Assembly (NCBI GenBank): GCA_964442075.1 | Contig: CAYTWH010000010.1 | Span: forward strand, 1 to 64,000 | Direction of reading: 5' to 3' | DNA from: CAYTAU01 sp964442075 | GTDB lineage: Bacteria; Bacteroidota; Bacteroidia; Bacteroidales; CAYTAU01 | Length of the DNA: 64,000 bases | Position numbers and translations under genes: made by a program | Notes under the pieces: generated by a model | Told to the model about the DNA's origin: nothing | Databases searched by the model: none | The model's input: only the letters and a program-made list of their open reading frames with translations | In this document: piece by piece, positions 16,350-25,896 of the stretch | How positions within the stretch are numbered: the first letter of the stretch is position 1 | Layout of the letters: every line of letters begins with the position of its first letter

Positions 16350-19300
16350 ATGAAACTTCAAATTACATTGATAATACTGTTTTTAGTGATTTCAAACTTA
16401 TTTTCGCAGCAAAACAATTTCAAAACATATTCTATTGAAAGTGGCTTATCGCAATCAATTGTGTATTGTATGATACAAGACAAAAGAGGATATCTTTGGC
16501 TTGGAACCGATGGTGGCGGTGTTTGCCGGTTCGACGGAATAAACTTTAGCGTGTTTGGCAAAAAACAGGGAATTAGCAGCAATGTTGTAAGGTCGTTATT
16601 TGAAGACAGCAAAGGCAATATATGGATTGGCACCGATAAAGGAATAAGTTTTTACAACGGATATAAATTTACAACTATCGATACAAGTATTGGTTTAACA
16701 AGCGGTACTATTCTTAATTTTAGTGAAGATAAAAAAGGCAATATATGGGCAGCCGGCGATAATGGATTAAACAAAATAACGGTATTAAAAAACAAATTGT
16801 TTGAAATACAAAATATTACTACAAAAGATGGTTTGGAAACCAATTTTATTTTTGATGTTCATGAAGATAAAAAAGGCAATATATGGCTGGCAATGTATGG
16901 CGGCATTAATATTTTAAAGTTTAACGAAACTGGATTTTCTGTTGAAATGCTTAGTAAAGACGATGTTCTTTCAAGTAATATTATAACCTGTATTGAAGAA
17001 GATAAAAATGGAGATCTTTGGTTTGGAACTTACGATGCAGGAGCTATTAAAATTTACACCAAAGAAAAAGATAACAGAAAAGTTGAGTTTTATAACAAGC
17101 AAAACGGATTGAACGGATTTACCATATGGGATATTATGCAAGATACAAAAGGCAATATTTGGTTTTGCACCGATAAAACAGGTGTGAGCAAATTTGATAA
17201 TACAAGTTTCACATATTATTCAGAAAAGCAAGGAATGCCAAACAATCAGATACTTTGCATGATTGAAGATAATGAAAATAATATCTGGTTTGGAACAATG
17301 GGAAATGGTTTAATAAGATTTTTGGGAAATCATTTTTCGCATTACAACAAAAACGACGGATTATTTAACGAGCAAATAACAAGCATAATAAAAGACAAGA
17401 GCAATGATTTTTGGATATCATCGCTTGGTGATGGAGTAATGCAGGTAAAATTCAAAAACAATATTCCCACATTTAAAAAATTAACTACTAAAAACGGATT
17501 AATAGATAATAATGTTAATTCTCTTTTTGTTGATGGAGCAGATAATTTATGGATATCTACACAAAAAGGTATAAGCATATTAATTGAAGGTAATTTTATT
17601 AGTATAAACGAAGAAAACGGATTAATCGACAATAGGGTAAATTGTGTTTTGGTTGATAAAAAAGAAATTATATGGATAGGAACAGGAGCAGGGTTGAGTA
17701 TATATAATAATGGTGAATATTTTAATATCACTAAGGATAGTGAGTACGAGATTGCAAACGATCAGATACAAACAATAATAGAAAGCAGAGACAGCAATAT
17801 CTGGATTGGAACTCTGGGCGGACTTATGAAATTCAGAAAAGGCGAAATGACACAATACGACGAAGCAGAAGGATTAAATTATAAAACAATACATGCACTT
17901 GTTGAAGACAGTAAAGGAAATATTTTAATTGGTACTTTTGGCGGAGGCTTGTACCTGTTCGATAATAATACCAGTGATACTGTAATGATAAAAAATATTG
18001 CAGACAATAGTATGCTTGGCTCACCAAATATTTATTCACTTGTTTTTCAAGATAAAAATACATTAATAGTTGGAACAGATAAAGGCTTTGACAAAATATT
18101 ATTTGACGATAATATGAATATTGTTAAAGTAAAAAACTACGACAGAACAGACGGCTTTTTGGGTGTTGAAAATAAACTAAACTCAGTTTATAACGATAAT
18201 GAGGGGAATGTTTGGTTTGGAACAGTTAACGGATTAACAAAATATACTCCCGAAAATGAAAAAATAAACGAAAAAACACCTGTTATTCACCTTACAGGCA
18301 TCGACCTTTTTTATGAAAGTATCGACTGGACAACAAAAGCCGATAGTATGTCGCCATGGTTCAATATTCCCTCAAATCTTGAGTTAAAGTATTCCGATAA
18401 TCATTTAACTTTTAAATTTTCTGCTATTTCGCTAAGTAATCCTAATAAAATAAAGTATAAATATATGCTTCAGGGAGTGGAAACAAATTGGTCGCCTGTT
18501 AGAACCGATAATGAAGTTGTATATTCAAGTCTTGCTCCGGGCGATTATGTTTTTAAAATTATTGCAGCAAATGAAAATGGAAAATGGAACGAAAAACCTT
18601 ATGAGTTTCATTTCTCAATTATGCCTCCATTTTGGAAAACATTGTGGTTTATAATATCAGTTGTTATTCTGGTAATAGTTTTAATATATCTTTTTATAAG
18701 ATTACGTGAAAAGAAACTTAAGCACGAAAAAGCAGTATTAGAGCAAAAAGTAGTAGAGCGAACACGTGAAATTGCAGAAAAAAACGAAGAACTAAACCAA
18801 CAAAACGAAGAAATATTGGAGAAAAAAGAAATAATTGAAGAAAAAAATAAAGATATAATGGACAGTATTCGTTATGCAAAAAGAATTCAGGAGGCATTAC
18901 TACCTCCAAACGATTTTGTAAATAAATTTCTGAAAAATTCCTTTGTTTTATATAAACCAAAAGATATTGTTAGTGGTGATTTTTACTGGATGCATAATAC
19001 AGAAGACAAGATATTGTTTGCAGCCATTGATTGTACCGGACATGGAGTGCCCGGTGCATTTATGAGTATTGTTGGACATAATGGTTTAAATCAGGCAATT
19101 ATTGAGCATGGAACAACACAACCTGCAGAAGTATTAAACCACTTAAACCAAATAGTAAGTAATACTTTAGGTCAAAAAAGTAATGATACTACTATTAGGG
19201 ATGGTATGGATATGGTACTTTGTTGCATTGATTACAAGAAAAAAATATTAGAATTTGCAGGAGCAAATAATCCATTATACATGATCAGAGATGGTGAACT

Positions 19301-19607
19301 TATTGTAACAAAAGGAGACAAGCATCCAATTGGAGCTTATGATGATGAAACATTAAAACCATTTACCAATCATGTTATACAATTACGAGATGATGATGTT
19401 ATAATGATATTTTCTGATGGCTATGCAGACCAATTTGGTGGTGCGGCAGGAAAAAAATATAAATACAAAAATTTTAAAGATCTTCTGATCGAACATCATG
19501 AAAAACCTATGGAAGAACAAAAAAAGATTTATGATGACACAATAGAAGAATGGAGAGGAGATCTTGAGCAGATTGATGATATTTTATTAATTGGAGTGCG
19601 CGTATAA
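16350..19607 (+). CDS. Propeller sensor / SpoIIE-type PP2C phosphatase
   Basis: A 1085-residue transmembrane signalling protein. A signal peptide (1-20) is followed by a periplasmic double seven-bladed two-component-regulator propeller (about 28-650), whose repeats end in WLGTDGG, IWIGTDKG or VWFGTVNG. A Y_Y_Y domain (about 680-750), one membrane helix (about 762-785), a charged coiled coil (about 790-840), and a cytosolic SpoIIE/PP2C domain (about 850-1085) follow. PP2C metal motifs are seen: VSGDFYWM near 875, AIDCTGHGVPGAFMS near 890, and FSDGYADQFGG late in the domain. It should dephosphorylate a Ser/Thr phosphoprotein on sensing a periplasmic ligand. The SiaB/SiaC pair 5 kb upstream makes SiaC a plausible substrate (inference). 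A hairpin follows directly after the stop. Confidence 0.9.
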   Translation: MKLQITLIILFLVISNLFSQQNNFKTYSIESGLSQSIVYCMIQDKRGYLWLGTDGGGVCRFDGINFSVFGKKQGISSNVVRSLFEDSKGNIWIGTDKGISFYNGYKFTTIDTSIGLTSGTILNFSEDKKGNIWAAGDNGLNKITVLKNKLFEIQNITTKDGLETNFIFDVHEDKKGNIWLAMYGGINILKFNETGFSVEMLSKDDVLSSNIITCIEEDKNGDLWFGTYDAGAIKIYTKEKDNRKVEFYNKQNGLNGFTIWDIMQDTKGNIWFCTDKTGVSKFDNTSFTYYSEKQGMPNNQILCMIEDNENNIWFGTMGNGLIRFLGNHFSHYNKNDGLFNEQITSIIKDKSNDFWISSLGDGVMQVKFKNNIPTFKKLTTKNGLIDNNVNSLFVDGADNLWISTQKGISILIEGNFISINEENGLIDNRVNCVLVDKKEIIWIGTGAGLSIYNNGEYFNITKDSEYEIANDQIQTIIESRDSNIWIGTLGGLMKFRKGEMTQYDEAEGLNYKTIHALVEDSKGNILIGTFGGGLYLFDNNTSDTVMIKNIADNSMLGSPNIYSLVFQDKNTLIVGTDKGFDKILFDDNMNIVKVKNYDRTDGFLGVENKLNSVYNDNEGNVWFGTVNGLTKYTPENEKINEKTPVIHLTGIDLFYESIDWTTKADSMSPWFNIPSNLELKYSDNHLTFKFSAISLSNPNKIKYKYMLQGVETNWSPVRTDNEVVYSSLAPGDYVFKIIAANENGKWNEKPYEFHFSIMPPFWKTLWFIISVVILVIVLIYLFIRLREKKLKHEKAVLEQKVVERTREIAEKNEELNQQNEEILEKKEIIEEKNKDIMDSIRYAKRIQEALLPPNDFVNKFLKNSFVLYKPKDIVSGDFYWMHNTEDKILFAAIDCTGHGVPGAFMSIVGHNGLNQAIIEHGTTQPAEVLNHLNQIVSNTLGQKSNDTTIRDGMDMVLCCIDYKKKILEFAGANNPLYMIRDGELIVTKGDKHPIGAYDDETLKPFTNHVIQLRDDDVIMIFSDGYADQFGGAAGKKYKYKNFKDLLIEHHEKPMEEQKKIYDDTIEEWRGDLEQIDDILLIGVRV

Positions 19608-19634
19608 AAAAAGCTGTTTTCTCGAAAACAGCTT
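19605..19634 (-). terminator. Terminator between the PP2C gene and rpoD
   Basis: A perfect 10-bp stem AAGCTGTTTT/AAAACAGCTT (19611-19620 and 19625-19634) with loop CTCG. The T-run lies on the minus-strand side, so it mainly ends rpoD transcripts. The T-run overlaps the stop codon of the plus-strand gene. Confidence 0.82.
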
Positions 19635-19658
19635 CATATCATAAATTCATATATATTC

Positions 19659-20519
19659 TTATCCCAAATAAGATTTAAGTAATTTGCTTCTTGAAGTATG
19701 TCTCAATCTTCTAATTGCTTTTTCTTTAATTTGTCTAACTCTTTCGCGTGTTAAATTAAATTTTTCTCCTATTTCCTCAAGAGTAAATTCCTGACAAGAA
19801 ATACCAAAGAAAAGTTTAATAATATCTCTTTCTCTTTCTGTTAAAGTTGATATTGCTCTTTCAATTTCTCTGCTTAAAGATTCATTTATCAAACTATTAT
19901 CAGCTCTTGGGGAATCTCGGTTTACTAAAACATCCAATAAGCTGTTGTCTTCACCATCAACAAAAGGAGCATCAACAGAAATATGTCTACCAGCAACTTT
20001 TAATGTATCTGATACTTTTTCTCTTGGAATATCCAAAGCAGTTGCAAGTTCATCAGGAGAAGGTGTTCTTTCATTTTCCTGCTCAAATTTTGAAAATGCT
20101 TTATTCAATTTATTTAATGAACCAACTTGATTTAAAGGTAAGCGAACAATTCTTGATTGTTCTGCTAATGCTTGTAAAATAGATTGTCTAATCCACCAAA
20201 CAGCATAAGAAATAAATTTAAACCCACGAGTTTCATCAAATTTTTCCGCAGCCTTAATTAAACCTAAGTTTCCTTCATTTATTAAATCCGGTAAACTCAA
20301 ACCTTGATTCTGGTACTGTTTTGCAACAGATACAACAAATCTTAAATTAGCACGAGTCAACTTTTCTAATGCCAGTTTATCTCCTTTTCTAATTCGTTGT
20401 GCTAATTCTACTTCCTCTTCAACAGTAATAAGATTTTCTCTTCCAATTTCTTGTAAATATTTATCGAGAGAAGCACTTTCACGATTTGTTATGGATTTGG
20501 TTATTTTTAATTGTCTCAT
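19659..20519 (-). CDS. rpoD: Primary sigma factor RpoD/SigA
   Basis: Housekeeping sigma-70 factor that directs RNA polymerase to the -33/-7 promoters. At 286 residues it is the short form usual in Bacteroidota, without region 1.1 and the non-conserved insert. Region 1.2 starts near SASLDKYLQEIG. Region 2 contains NLRFVVSVAKQYQNQGLSL, DLINEGNLGLIKAAEKFD and FISYAVWWIRQSILQAL. Region 3 is short. Region 4 carries the helix-turn-helix FTLEEIGEKFNLTRERVRQ, followed by IKEKAIRRLRH. It has its own divergent promoter and its own terminator, so it is a single-gene unit. Confidence 0.97.
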   Translation of the reverse strand: MRQLKITKSITNRESASLDKYLQEIGRENLITVEEEVELAQRIRKGDKLALEKLTRANLRFVVSVAKQYQNQGLSLPDLINEGNLGLIKAAEKFDETRGFKFISYAVWWIRQSILQALAEQSRIVRLPLNQVGSLNKLNKAFSKFEQENERTPSPDELATALDIPREKVSDTLKVAGRHISVDAPFVDGEDNSLLDVLVNRDSPRADNSLINESLSREIERAISTLTERERDIIKLFFGISCQEFTLEEIGEKFNLTRERVRQIKEKAIRRLRHTSRSKLLKSYLG

Positions 20520-20562
20520 TTTTTACTAAAACACTTATGGATTTTCACAAAATTTGAACTTG

Positions 20563-20593
20563 CAAAGTTAATTCATTTTAATGCGCTTGTCAA
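20563..20593 (-). promoter_or_regulatory. Promoter for rpoD
   Basis: On the minus strand TTG (complement of 20591-20593), 20 bp, then TAACTTTG (complement of 20563-20570). The 318-bp gap 20520-20837 between rpoD and dapF holds this promoter and the dapF promoter. I see nothing else convincing in it. Confidence 0.65.
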
Positions 20594-20761
20594 TATAATT
20601 TCCATTTATTTTTAATTATTTTACCAAAGCGCCGTATCTGGCAGAAAAACAGACTAATAGATTTTTTCGCCAACTTGTTTTCACAAGAAAATGTATAATA
20701 TGTCAAAATTTCATTGGAATAATATACTTTGACAATACTATTTTCTGTTAATTTTACCAAT

Positions 20762-20793
20762 TTTGCATATTACTAAAACGTATAATATCTTTG
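20762..20793 (+). promoter_or_regulatory. Promoter for dapF
   Basis: TTTG (20762-20765), 20 bp, then TATCTTTG (20786-20793), an exact match to the Bacteroidota consensus. The start codon follows 45 bp later. Confidence 0.65.
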
Positions 20794-20837
20794 AAATGTT
20801 ATTTTAATATGTTTATTTTAACCTTATTTAACAATTT

Positions 20838-21620
20838 ATGCTTATTCCATTTTACAAGTTTCATGGCACGGGTAACGATTTTATTATTATCAGTAAAATC
20901 AAATCTCAAAATATTGATTTAAATACTGATATTATTAAACAATTATGCAATCCTAATTTTGGTATTGGTGCCGATGGACTTATGACTATACTTCCTTCTA
21001 ACAATTATGATTTTGAAATGAAATACTATAATTCTGATGGTAAAGAAGGTTCTATGTGTGGTAATGGGGGTAGGTGTATTGTTGCTTTTGCCAAAATAAT
21101 GAATATTATTAAGGATGAAACGATATTTTTAGCAACTGATGGCGCACATACTGCAATTGTTGATGAAAATAATATTGTAAAATTAAAAATGATAGATGTT
21201 ACAGAAATAAAAAAATACGATGATGGATATTTTCTTGATACAGGCTCTCCGCATTTTGTTCAATTTACCAATAATTTAGATAATATTAATATTGAAAAAA
21301 CAGGTGAAGATCTACGATTTGATAACAGATTTGCTCCATTCGGGACTAATGTGAATTTTGCAGAAATAAGAAATGATTATATTTTATTTAAAACTTATGA
21401 AAGAGGGGTTGAAAAAGAAACATTAAGTTGTGGAACAGGAGCTGTTGCAACAGCTATAGCATCTGTTGTTCAATATGAAAATATCCCAAAATCAGTAAAT
21501 TTACAGGCGAAAGGTGGAAAATTAAATATTTATTTTTCCAAAACAGAGCAAAATTCATTTACAAATATTTGGCTTGAAGGAGAAACTAAATTTGTTTTCA
21601 ATGGAGAAATAAGTTTATAA
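20838..21620 (+). CDS. dapF: Diaminopimelate epimerase
   Basis: Converts LL- to meso-diaminopimelate, a cofactor-free racemisation feeding lysine and peptidoglycan synthesis in the cytosol. The 260-residue protein has the usual two-fold symmetric length. The two catalytic cysteines are present: Cys74 in MCGNGGRC and Cys198 in LSCGTGAVA. The N-terminal FYKFHGTGNDFI is the family signature and fixes the start. It is preceded by its own promoter. The downstream rsfS gene has its own -7 box 44 bp after this stop, so dapF may be monocistronic, but read-through is possible because no terminator is seen between them. Confidence 0.96.
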   Translation: MLIPFYKFHGTGNDFIIISKIKSQNIDLNTDIIKQLCNPNFGIGADGLMTILPSNNYDFEMKYYNSDGKEGSMCGNGGRCIVAFAKIMNIIKDETIFLATDGAHTAIVDENNIVKLKMIDVTEIKKYDDGYFLDTGSPHFVQFTNNLDNINIEKTGEDLRFDNRFAPFGTNVNFAEIRNDYILFKTYERGVEKETLSCGTGAVATAIASVVQYENIPKSVNLQAKGGKLNIYFSKTEQNSFTNIWLEGETKFVFNGEISL

Positions 21621-21664
21621 TTTCTGTTTCATTAATTTGTATATTTTAAAAGTTAAAAAATCAT

Positions 21665-21672
21665 TACCTTTG
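21665..21672 (+). promoter_or_regulatory. -7 promoter element for the rsfS-ftsH-cdsA operon
   Basis: TACCTTTG matches TAnnTTTG 30 bp before the rsfS start. The best TTTG lies 25 bp upstream (21636-21639), longer than the ideal spacing, so only the -7 part is claimed. Confidence 0.4.
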
Positions 21673-21702
21673 CATTCTTAAAAATTCATTTTAAAACAAT
21701 AT

Positions 21703-22059
21703 ATGGTAACATCTGAAAAACTATCAAAAGTAATTATTGAAGGAATACAGGATAAAAAAGGAGAAGATATTGTTAAACTTGACTTAAGAAAAATTGAAAA
21801 TACAATTTGTGATTTTTTTATAATATGTCATGCAGATTCAAAAATGCAGTTGCAAGCTATTTCCGATCATGTTGTTAAAACTGTTAGAAATAAGACAAAG
21901 GAACGTGTTTGGCATAAAGAAGGGCATGAAAATGCACATTGGATACTACTTGATTATGCAAATGTTGTGGTTCATGTTTTTGAATCAAAAGCAAGGCAAT
22001 TTTACGATATTGAAAATCTTTGGGCAGATGCAAAAACCACAAAAGTAAATACAAAATAA
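21703..22059 (+). CDS. rsfS: Ribosome silencing factor RsfS
   Basis: A small (118-residue) RsfS/Iojap-family protein (DUF143). It binds ribosomal protein uL14 and blocks 30S-50S joining, mainly under starvation. The family core is visible as ENTICDFFIICHADSKMQLQ, then HKEGHENAHWILLDYANVVVHVF and the tail FYDIENLWADA. The length is standard. It is the first gene of an apparent operon: ftsH begins 1 bp after its stop, followed by the DUF2007 and cdsA genes. The rsfS-ftsH-cdsA order is, from memory, common in Bacteroidota and supports both the call and the starts. Confidence 0.95.
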   Translation: MVTSEKLSKVIIEGIQDKKGEDIVKLDLRKIENTICDFFIICHADSKMQLQAISDHVVKTVRNKTKERVWHKEGHENAHWILLDYANVVVHVFESKARQFYDIENLWADAKTTKVNTK

Positions 22060-22060
22060 T

Positions 22061-24160
22061 ATGAGCGAAGATAAAAATAAGAAAACTCAACAGAATAAGT
22101 CTGACAACGGTAAACTTTCCAAAAAACCAAAATTTAATATTTATTGGGTATATGGCATTGTTGCATTTATTTTAATAGCTGTTCAGTTTATTGATTTTGG
22201 AGGAAGTACCGAAAATATAACTTGGCATAGATTTGAAAACGACATGCTTAAGCCGAAAGATGTTGATAAGGTCGTTATTGTAAACAGAGATTTTGTTGAA
22301 ATATTTATTAAAAGTGATAGACTAGCTAATGAAAAATATATAAATTTAAAGAAAAGCAGAAGTCTTTTTTCAACTAATGAACCACATTATGTATATACTA
22401 TATTATCATTAGAAAAATTTGAAGAACGAATAATTTTATACCAAGATGAATATGTTGCGCAGGGTGATAACCTTATTGTAACAACTGACGAGAGAAAAGA
22501 TGTATTTGGAGATATTTTAAGTTGGATATTCCCAATATTATTTTTTGTTGCAATATATATATTTTTTATTCGTCGTATGGGAAGTGGTGGTGGTGGAAGC
22601 CAAATATTTAATATCGGAAAATCAAAAGCACAAATTTTTGACAAAGGAACAAATGTAAAGGTAGATTTTACTCATGTTGCAGGTTTGGAAGAGGCGAAAG
22701 TCGAAGTAATGGAAATTGTAGAATTTCTTAAACATCCAAAAAAATATACTCAACTTGGTGGTAAAATTCCAAAAGGAGCCATATTGGTAGGACCTCCCGG
22801 TACAGGAAAGACATTACTTGCAAAAGCTGTAGCAGGTGAAGCCAATGTGCCTTTTTTCTCAATTTCAGGTTCAGATTTTGTTGAAATGTTTGTTGGTGTT
22901 GGAGCTTCAAGGGTAAGAGATTTATTCAAACAAGCTAAAACAAAAGCACCTTGTATTATTTTTATTGATGAAATTGATGCAATAGGTCGTGCAAGAGGCA
23001 GAAACCCTAATTATGGAGCTAACGACGAAAGAGAAAATACACTAAATCAGCTACTTACCGAAATGGACGGTTTTGGAACAAATAGTGGCGTAATTATTAT
23101 AGCTGCAACAAACAGAGCAGATATTCTTGATAAAGCACTAATGAGAGCCGGCAGATTTGACAGGCAAATACATGTTGAATTACCTGAATTAACAGAAAGG
23201 GGGGAAATATTTGAAGTTCATCTTAAACCAATTAAAATTGATAAAACTGTAGATGTAGTATTTTTATCTAAGCAAACACCGGGATTTTCCGGTGCCGATA
23301 TTGCAAATGTTTGTAATGAAGCTGCATTAATTGCAGCAAGAAAAGGCAATAAGGCGGTCGGCAAACAAGATTTTCTTGATGCAGTTGACAGAATAATTGG
23401 TGGATTGGAAAAACGAAGTAAAATAATTACAAAAGGGGAAAAGCTTACAATTGCATATCACGAAGCAGGTCATGCAGCTGTTAGTTGGTTATTAGAACAT
23501 TCCAGTCCATTGGTAAAAGTTACTATTATTCCAAGGGGCAAAGCACTTGGTGCAGCATGGTATTTACCGGATGAGCGTCAAATAACAACTACTGAACAAA
23601 TTTTGGATGAAATGTGTGCAACTTTGGGAGGCAGAGCATCAGAAGAAATTAATTTTGGAAAAATTTCAACAGGAGCTTTAAATGACCTTGAAAGAGCAAC
23701 TCGACAAGCTTCTGCGATGGTTTCATATTTTGGAATGAGCGAAAAAATTGGTAATATAAGTTTTTATGATTCTACCGGACAATCGGAATATTCATTTAAT
23801 AAACCTTATAGTGAAAAAACAGCAGAAATTATTGATGAAGAAATATCTTTAATTGTTGAAGAACAGTATAAAAGAGCTAAGAAAACTCTTGAAGAAAATA
23901 AAGAAAAATTAATAATATTATCTGAAAAATTACTTGAAAAGGAAGTTATATTTAGCGAAGATTTGGAAGAAATTTTTGGCAAAAGACCTTATAAAACAAG
24001 AGCAGAAGAAGAGGAAGAGATAAGAAAATCCAATGCCGAAAAAATTAAAAAAGAAAAGAAAAAAGAGAAAGCTAAAAAGAAAATAATAGAGGATGAGAAA
24101 ATAGCAGAGGATGAGAAGATGATAGAAGATGAGAAGATAAAGAAAACAAAAAACAAATAA
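22061..24160 (+). CDS. ftsH: ATP-dependent zinc metalloprotease FtsH
   Basis: Membrane-bound AAA+ protease that degrades misfolded membrane proteins and regulators. It is 699 residues. Two membrane helices (about 27-46 and 155-176) flank a periplasmic domain of about 110 residues. The AAA module has Walker A GPPGTGKT (244-251), Walker B IIFIDEIDAIG, and the second region of homology ATNRADILDKALMRAGRFDRQ. The zinc site HEAGH is at 467-471. The C-terminal 60 or so residues are an unusual, highly charged Lys/Glu tail (KKEKAKKKIIEDEKIAEDEK), probably disordered. The start is 1 bp after rsfS. A DUF2007 gene follows after 3 bp. Confidence 0.97.
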   Translation: MSEDKNKKTQQNKSDNGKLSKKPKFNIYWVYGIVAFILIAVQFIDFGGSTENITWHRFENDMLKPKDVDKVVIVNRDFVEIFIKSDRLANEKYINLKKSRSLFSTNEPHYVYTILSLEKFEERIILYQDEYVAQGDNLIVTTDERKDVFGDILSWIFPILFFVAIYIFFIRRMGSGGGGSQIFNIGKSKAQIFDKGTNVKVDFTHVAGLEEAKVEVMEIVEFLKHPKKYTQLGGKIPKGAILVGPPGTGKTLLAKAVAGEANVPFFSISGSDFVEMFVGVGASRVRDLFKQAKTKAPCIIFIDEIDAIGRARGRNPNYGANDERENTLNQLLTEMDGFGTNSGVIIIAATNRADILDKALMRAGRFDRQIHVELPELTERGEIFEVHLKPIKIDKTVDVVFLSKQTPGFSGADIANVCNEAALIAARKGNKAVGKQDFLDAVDRIIGGLEKRSKIITKGEKLTIAYHEAGHAAVSWLLEHSSPLVKVTIIPRGKALGAAWYLPDERQITTTEQILDEMCATLGGRASEEINFGKISTGALNDLERATRQASAMVSYFGMSEKIGNISFYDSTGQSEYSFNKPYSEKTAEIIDEEISLIVEEQYKRAKKTLEENKEKLIILSEKLLEKEVIFSEDLEEIFGKRPYKTRAEEEEEIRKSNAEKIKKEKKKEKAKKKIIEDEKIAEDEKMIEDEKIKKTKNK

Positions 24161-24163
24161 ATT

Positions 24164-24370
24164 ATGGAGAAAGATTGGGTTTTGGTTTATACCGCTAATA
24201 AGAAATATAATGCTGATGTATTAAAAGAAATTTTTAGTGATTACGACATAGAAAGTATTGCTATTAATAAAAAAGATTCTCTTTATGTTACAATTGGAAA
24301 TATTGAAATGTATGTGCATAAAGACAATGAAGAAAAAGCAAAAGAATTAATTAAAGAATTTGAAAATTGA
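24164..24370 (+). CDS. DUF2007 small protein
   Basis: A 68-residue protein that looks like the DUF2007 family (putative signal-transducing, GlnB-like fold). It has MEKDWVLVYTANKKYNADVLK at the start and an EMYVHKDNEEKAKELI ending. No catalytic residue is known for the family. It lies 3 bp after ftsH and its TGA overlaps the TTG start of cdsA, so it is in the middle of the operon. In related genomes a gene of this type also sits between ftsH and cdsA (from memory). A link to membrane protein turnover or lipid synthesis is suggested only by position. Confidence 0.8.
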   Translation: MEKDWVLVYTANKKYNADVLKEIFSDYDIESIAINKKDSLYVTIGNIEMYVHKDNEEKAKELIKEFEN

Positions 24371-25287
24371 GTAAAAAACTAAAAGATCTCTCACTAAGAA
24401 GCTTTTCAGGAATAGCGTTTGTAATTATATTAATATCAGCGATTGCTTTTAGCAGCCTTACATTTATATTCTTATTTCTTTTGATACTTGTTATAGGAAT
24501 GATAGAATTTTATGATATGGCATCAAAAGTAAAATCATTTCCACAAAAATTTACAGGTATTGCAATAGGTATCATATTATTTTTGCTATTTTTTCTTCAT
24601 TCAATAAGTTATATTAGCATAAAAATATTTTTATTATTTATTCCTCTGTTAACTCTTGTTTTTATTAGCGAATTGTATAGAATCAAGAAAAAACCATTTA
24701 CAAACATTGCATATACGTTTTTGGGAATAATTTATATAGCTCTTCCTATATCAATGCTTAATTATTTTGTTTTTGATACAAATATAGTAACAGCTCCAAC
24801 AGCCAATTTTCTTAATCTTGAAATTGAACCAATGAATAATTTTTTCAATAATTTTTATTTTTTAAGTACATCTCCTATTCATATCACATATAATCCAAAT
24901 CTTTTGCTTGGTTTCTTTTTTCTTGTTTGGGCTTTTGATACAGGTGCATATTTAATAGGAACAACTATAGGAAGAACACGTCTTAGCAAAAAAATATCTC
25001 CAAAAAAATCTTGGGAAGGAACAATAGGTGGTACAATAGTTACTTTTAGTATTGCTTATATTATTTCATTATTCTATAATAATATTACATTAGTTAATTG
25101 GTTCATAATTTCATTTATTATAGTTATCATGGCATCTTTTGGAGATCTTGTTGAATCTCTTTTCAAAAGAAGTATTAATGTTAAAGATTCCGGTAATATC
25201 CTTCCCGGACATGGTGGTATCTTAGATCGTTTTGATGGGATATTGCTTTCTGCCCCTATTGTTCTAATATATCTTGAATTATTATAA
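24367..25287 (+). CDS. cdsA: Phosphatidate cytidylyltransferase
   Basis: Makes CDP-diacylglycerol from phosphatidate and CTP in the inner membrane, the branch point of phospholipid synthesis. It is 306 residues with about eight membrane segments. The CdsA signature is near the C-terminus: FGDLVESLFKRSINVKDSG followed by LPGHGGILDRFDG. The upstream cytosolic loop RTRLSKKISPKKSWEGTIGG is also conserved. The only sensible start is the TTG at 24367, which overlaps the previous stop as TTGA. The first ATG would delete the first helices. A non-ATG start inside a translational coupling is plausible but should be treated as inferred. Confidence 0.93.
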   Translation: MSKKLKDLSLRSFSGIAFVIILISAIAFSSLTFIFLFLLILVIGMIEFYDMASKVKSFPQKFTGIAIGIILFLLFFLHSISYISIKIFLLFIPLLTLVFISELYRIKKKPFTNIAYTFLGIIYIALPISMLNYFVFDTNIVTAPTANFLNLEIEPMNNFFNNFYFLSTSPIHITYNPNLLLGFFFLVWAFDTGAYLIGTTIGRTRLSKKISPKKSWEGTIGGTIVTFSIAYIISLFYNNITLVNWFIISFIIVIMASFGDLVESLFKRSINVKDSGNILPGHGGILDRFDGILLSAPIVLIYLELL

Positions 25288-25325
25288 TAATGGAATGGTG
25301 AAAAAATCAGAAAAAGAAAATCCGA

Positions 25326-25355
25326 TTGACAATTTTGTCTACTGCTGATTGTCAA
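25326..25355 (+). repeat. Inverted repeat after cdsA
   Basis: TTGACAAT (25326-25333) and ATTGTCAA (25348-25355) are exact inverse complements with a 14-nt loop. There is no adjacent T-run, so this is not a typical terminator. The gap 25288-25438 shows nothing else. Confidence 0.35.
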
Positions 25356-25438
25356 CTGCCAACTTTTTACTTTTATTATGATTTATATATAAAATCAACA
25401 ATTGATTGGCATAAACAACTAACAATATTAATAAACTT

Positions 25439-25855
25439 ATGAAATCATACAGAAAAGAACTTTGGTTTGATATTAAAGCAAGAAGAGAACTTATCAATAT
25501 AACTTCATTTATAGATCAATGTTTGCAAGAAAGTAACATTAAAGAAGGCTTTTGTCTTGTAAACGCTATGCACATAACAGCCAGTGTTTTTATTAATGAT
25601 GATGAATCCGGCTTACATCGCGATTTTGAAATATGGTTGGAAAAACTCGCTCCTGAAAAACCACACTCACAATATAATCACAACACATTTGAGGACAACG
25701 GAGATGCTCATCTTAAGCGCACAATAATGGGCAGAGAAGTTGTTGTTGCAATAACAAACGGAAAATTAGATTTTGGTCCATGGGAACAAATTTTCTACGG
25801 AGAATTTGATGGAAAAAGAAGAAAACGTGTTTTGGTTAAGATTATTGGAAAGTAA
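25439..25855 (+). CDS. YjbQ/UPF0047 family protein
   Basis: A 138-residue protein of the YjbQ (UPF0047) family, some members of which have weak thiamine-phosphate synthase activity. Family motifs are the start KSYRKELWFDIKARRELIN, a central NAMHITASVFINDDESGLHRD, and the end GPWEQIFYGEFDGKR. The conserved His, Asp and Glu cluster could bind a metal. It stands alone: 151 bp after cdsA, and convergent with the ferritin gene 41 bp away. No thiamine genes or TPP riboswitch are near, so the physiological role here is uncertain. Confidence 0.88.
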   Translation: MKSYRKELWFDIKARRELINITSFIDQCLQESNIKEGFCLVNAMHITASVFINDDESGLHRDFEIWLEKLAPEKPHSQYNHNTFEDNGDAHLKRTIMGREVVVAITNGKLDFGPWEQIFYGEFDGKRRKRVLVKIIGK

Positions 25856-25896
25856 CAAAATCTATAGCAATAAATTTTATTACTCTCAACTCAATC

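Noticed and set aside
16350..19607. Hybrid two-component histidine kinase
   Set aside because: The N-terminal propeller and Y_Y_Y domain are like those of hybrid sensors, but the C-terminal domain is SpoIIE/PP2C, without HisKA or ATPase motifs.
25288..25438. TPP riboswitch before yjbQ
   Set aside because: The gap has no match to the conserved TPP-binding core and is too short on stems. Only an unrelated inverted repeat is present.
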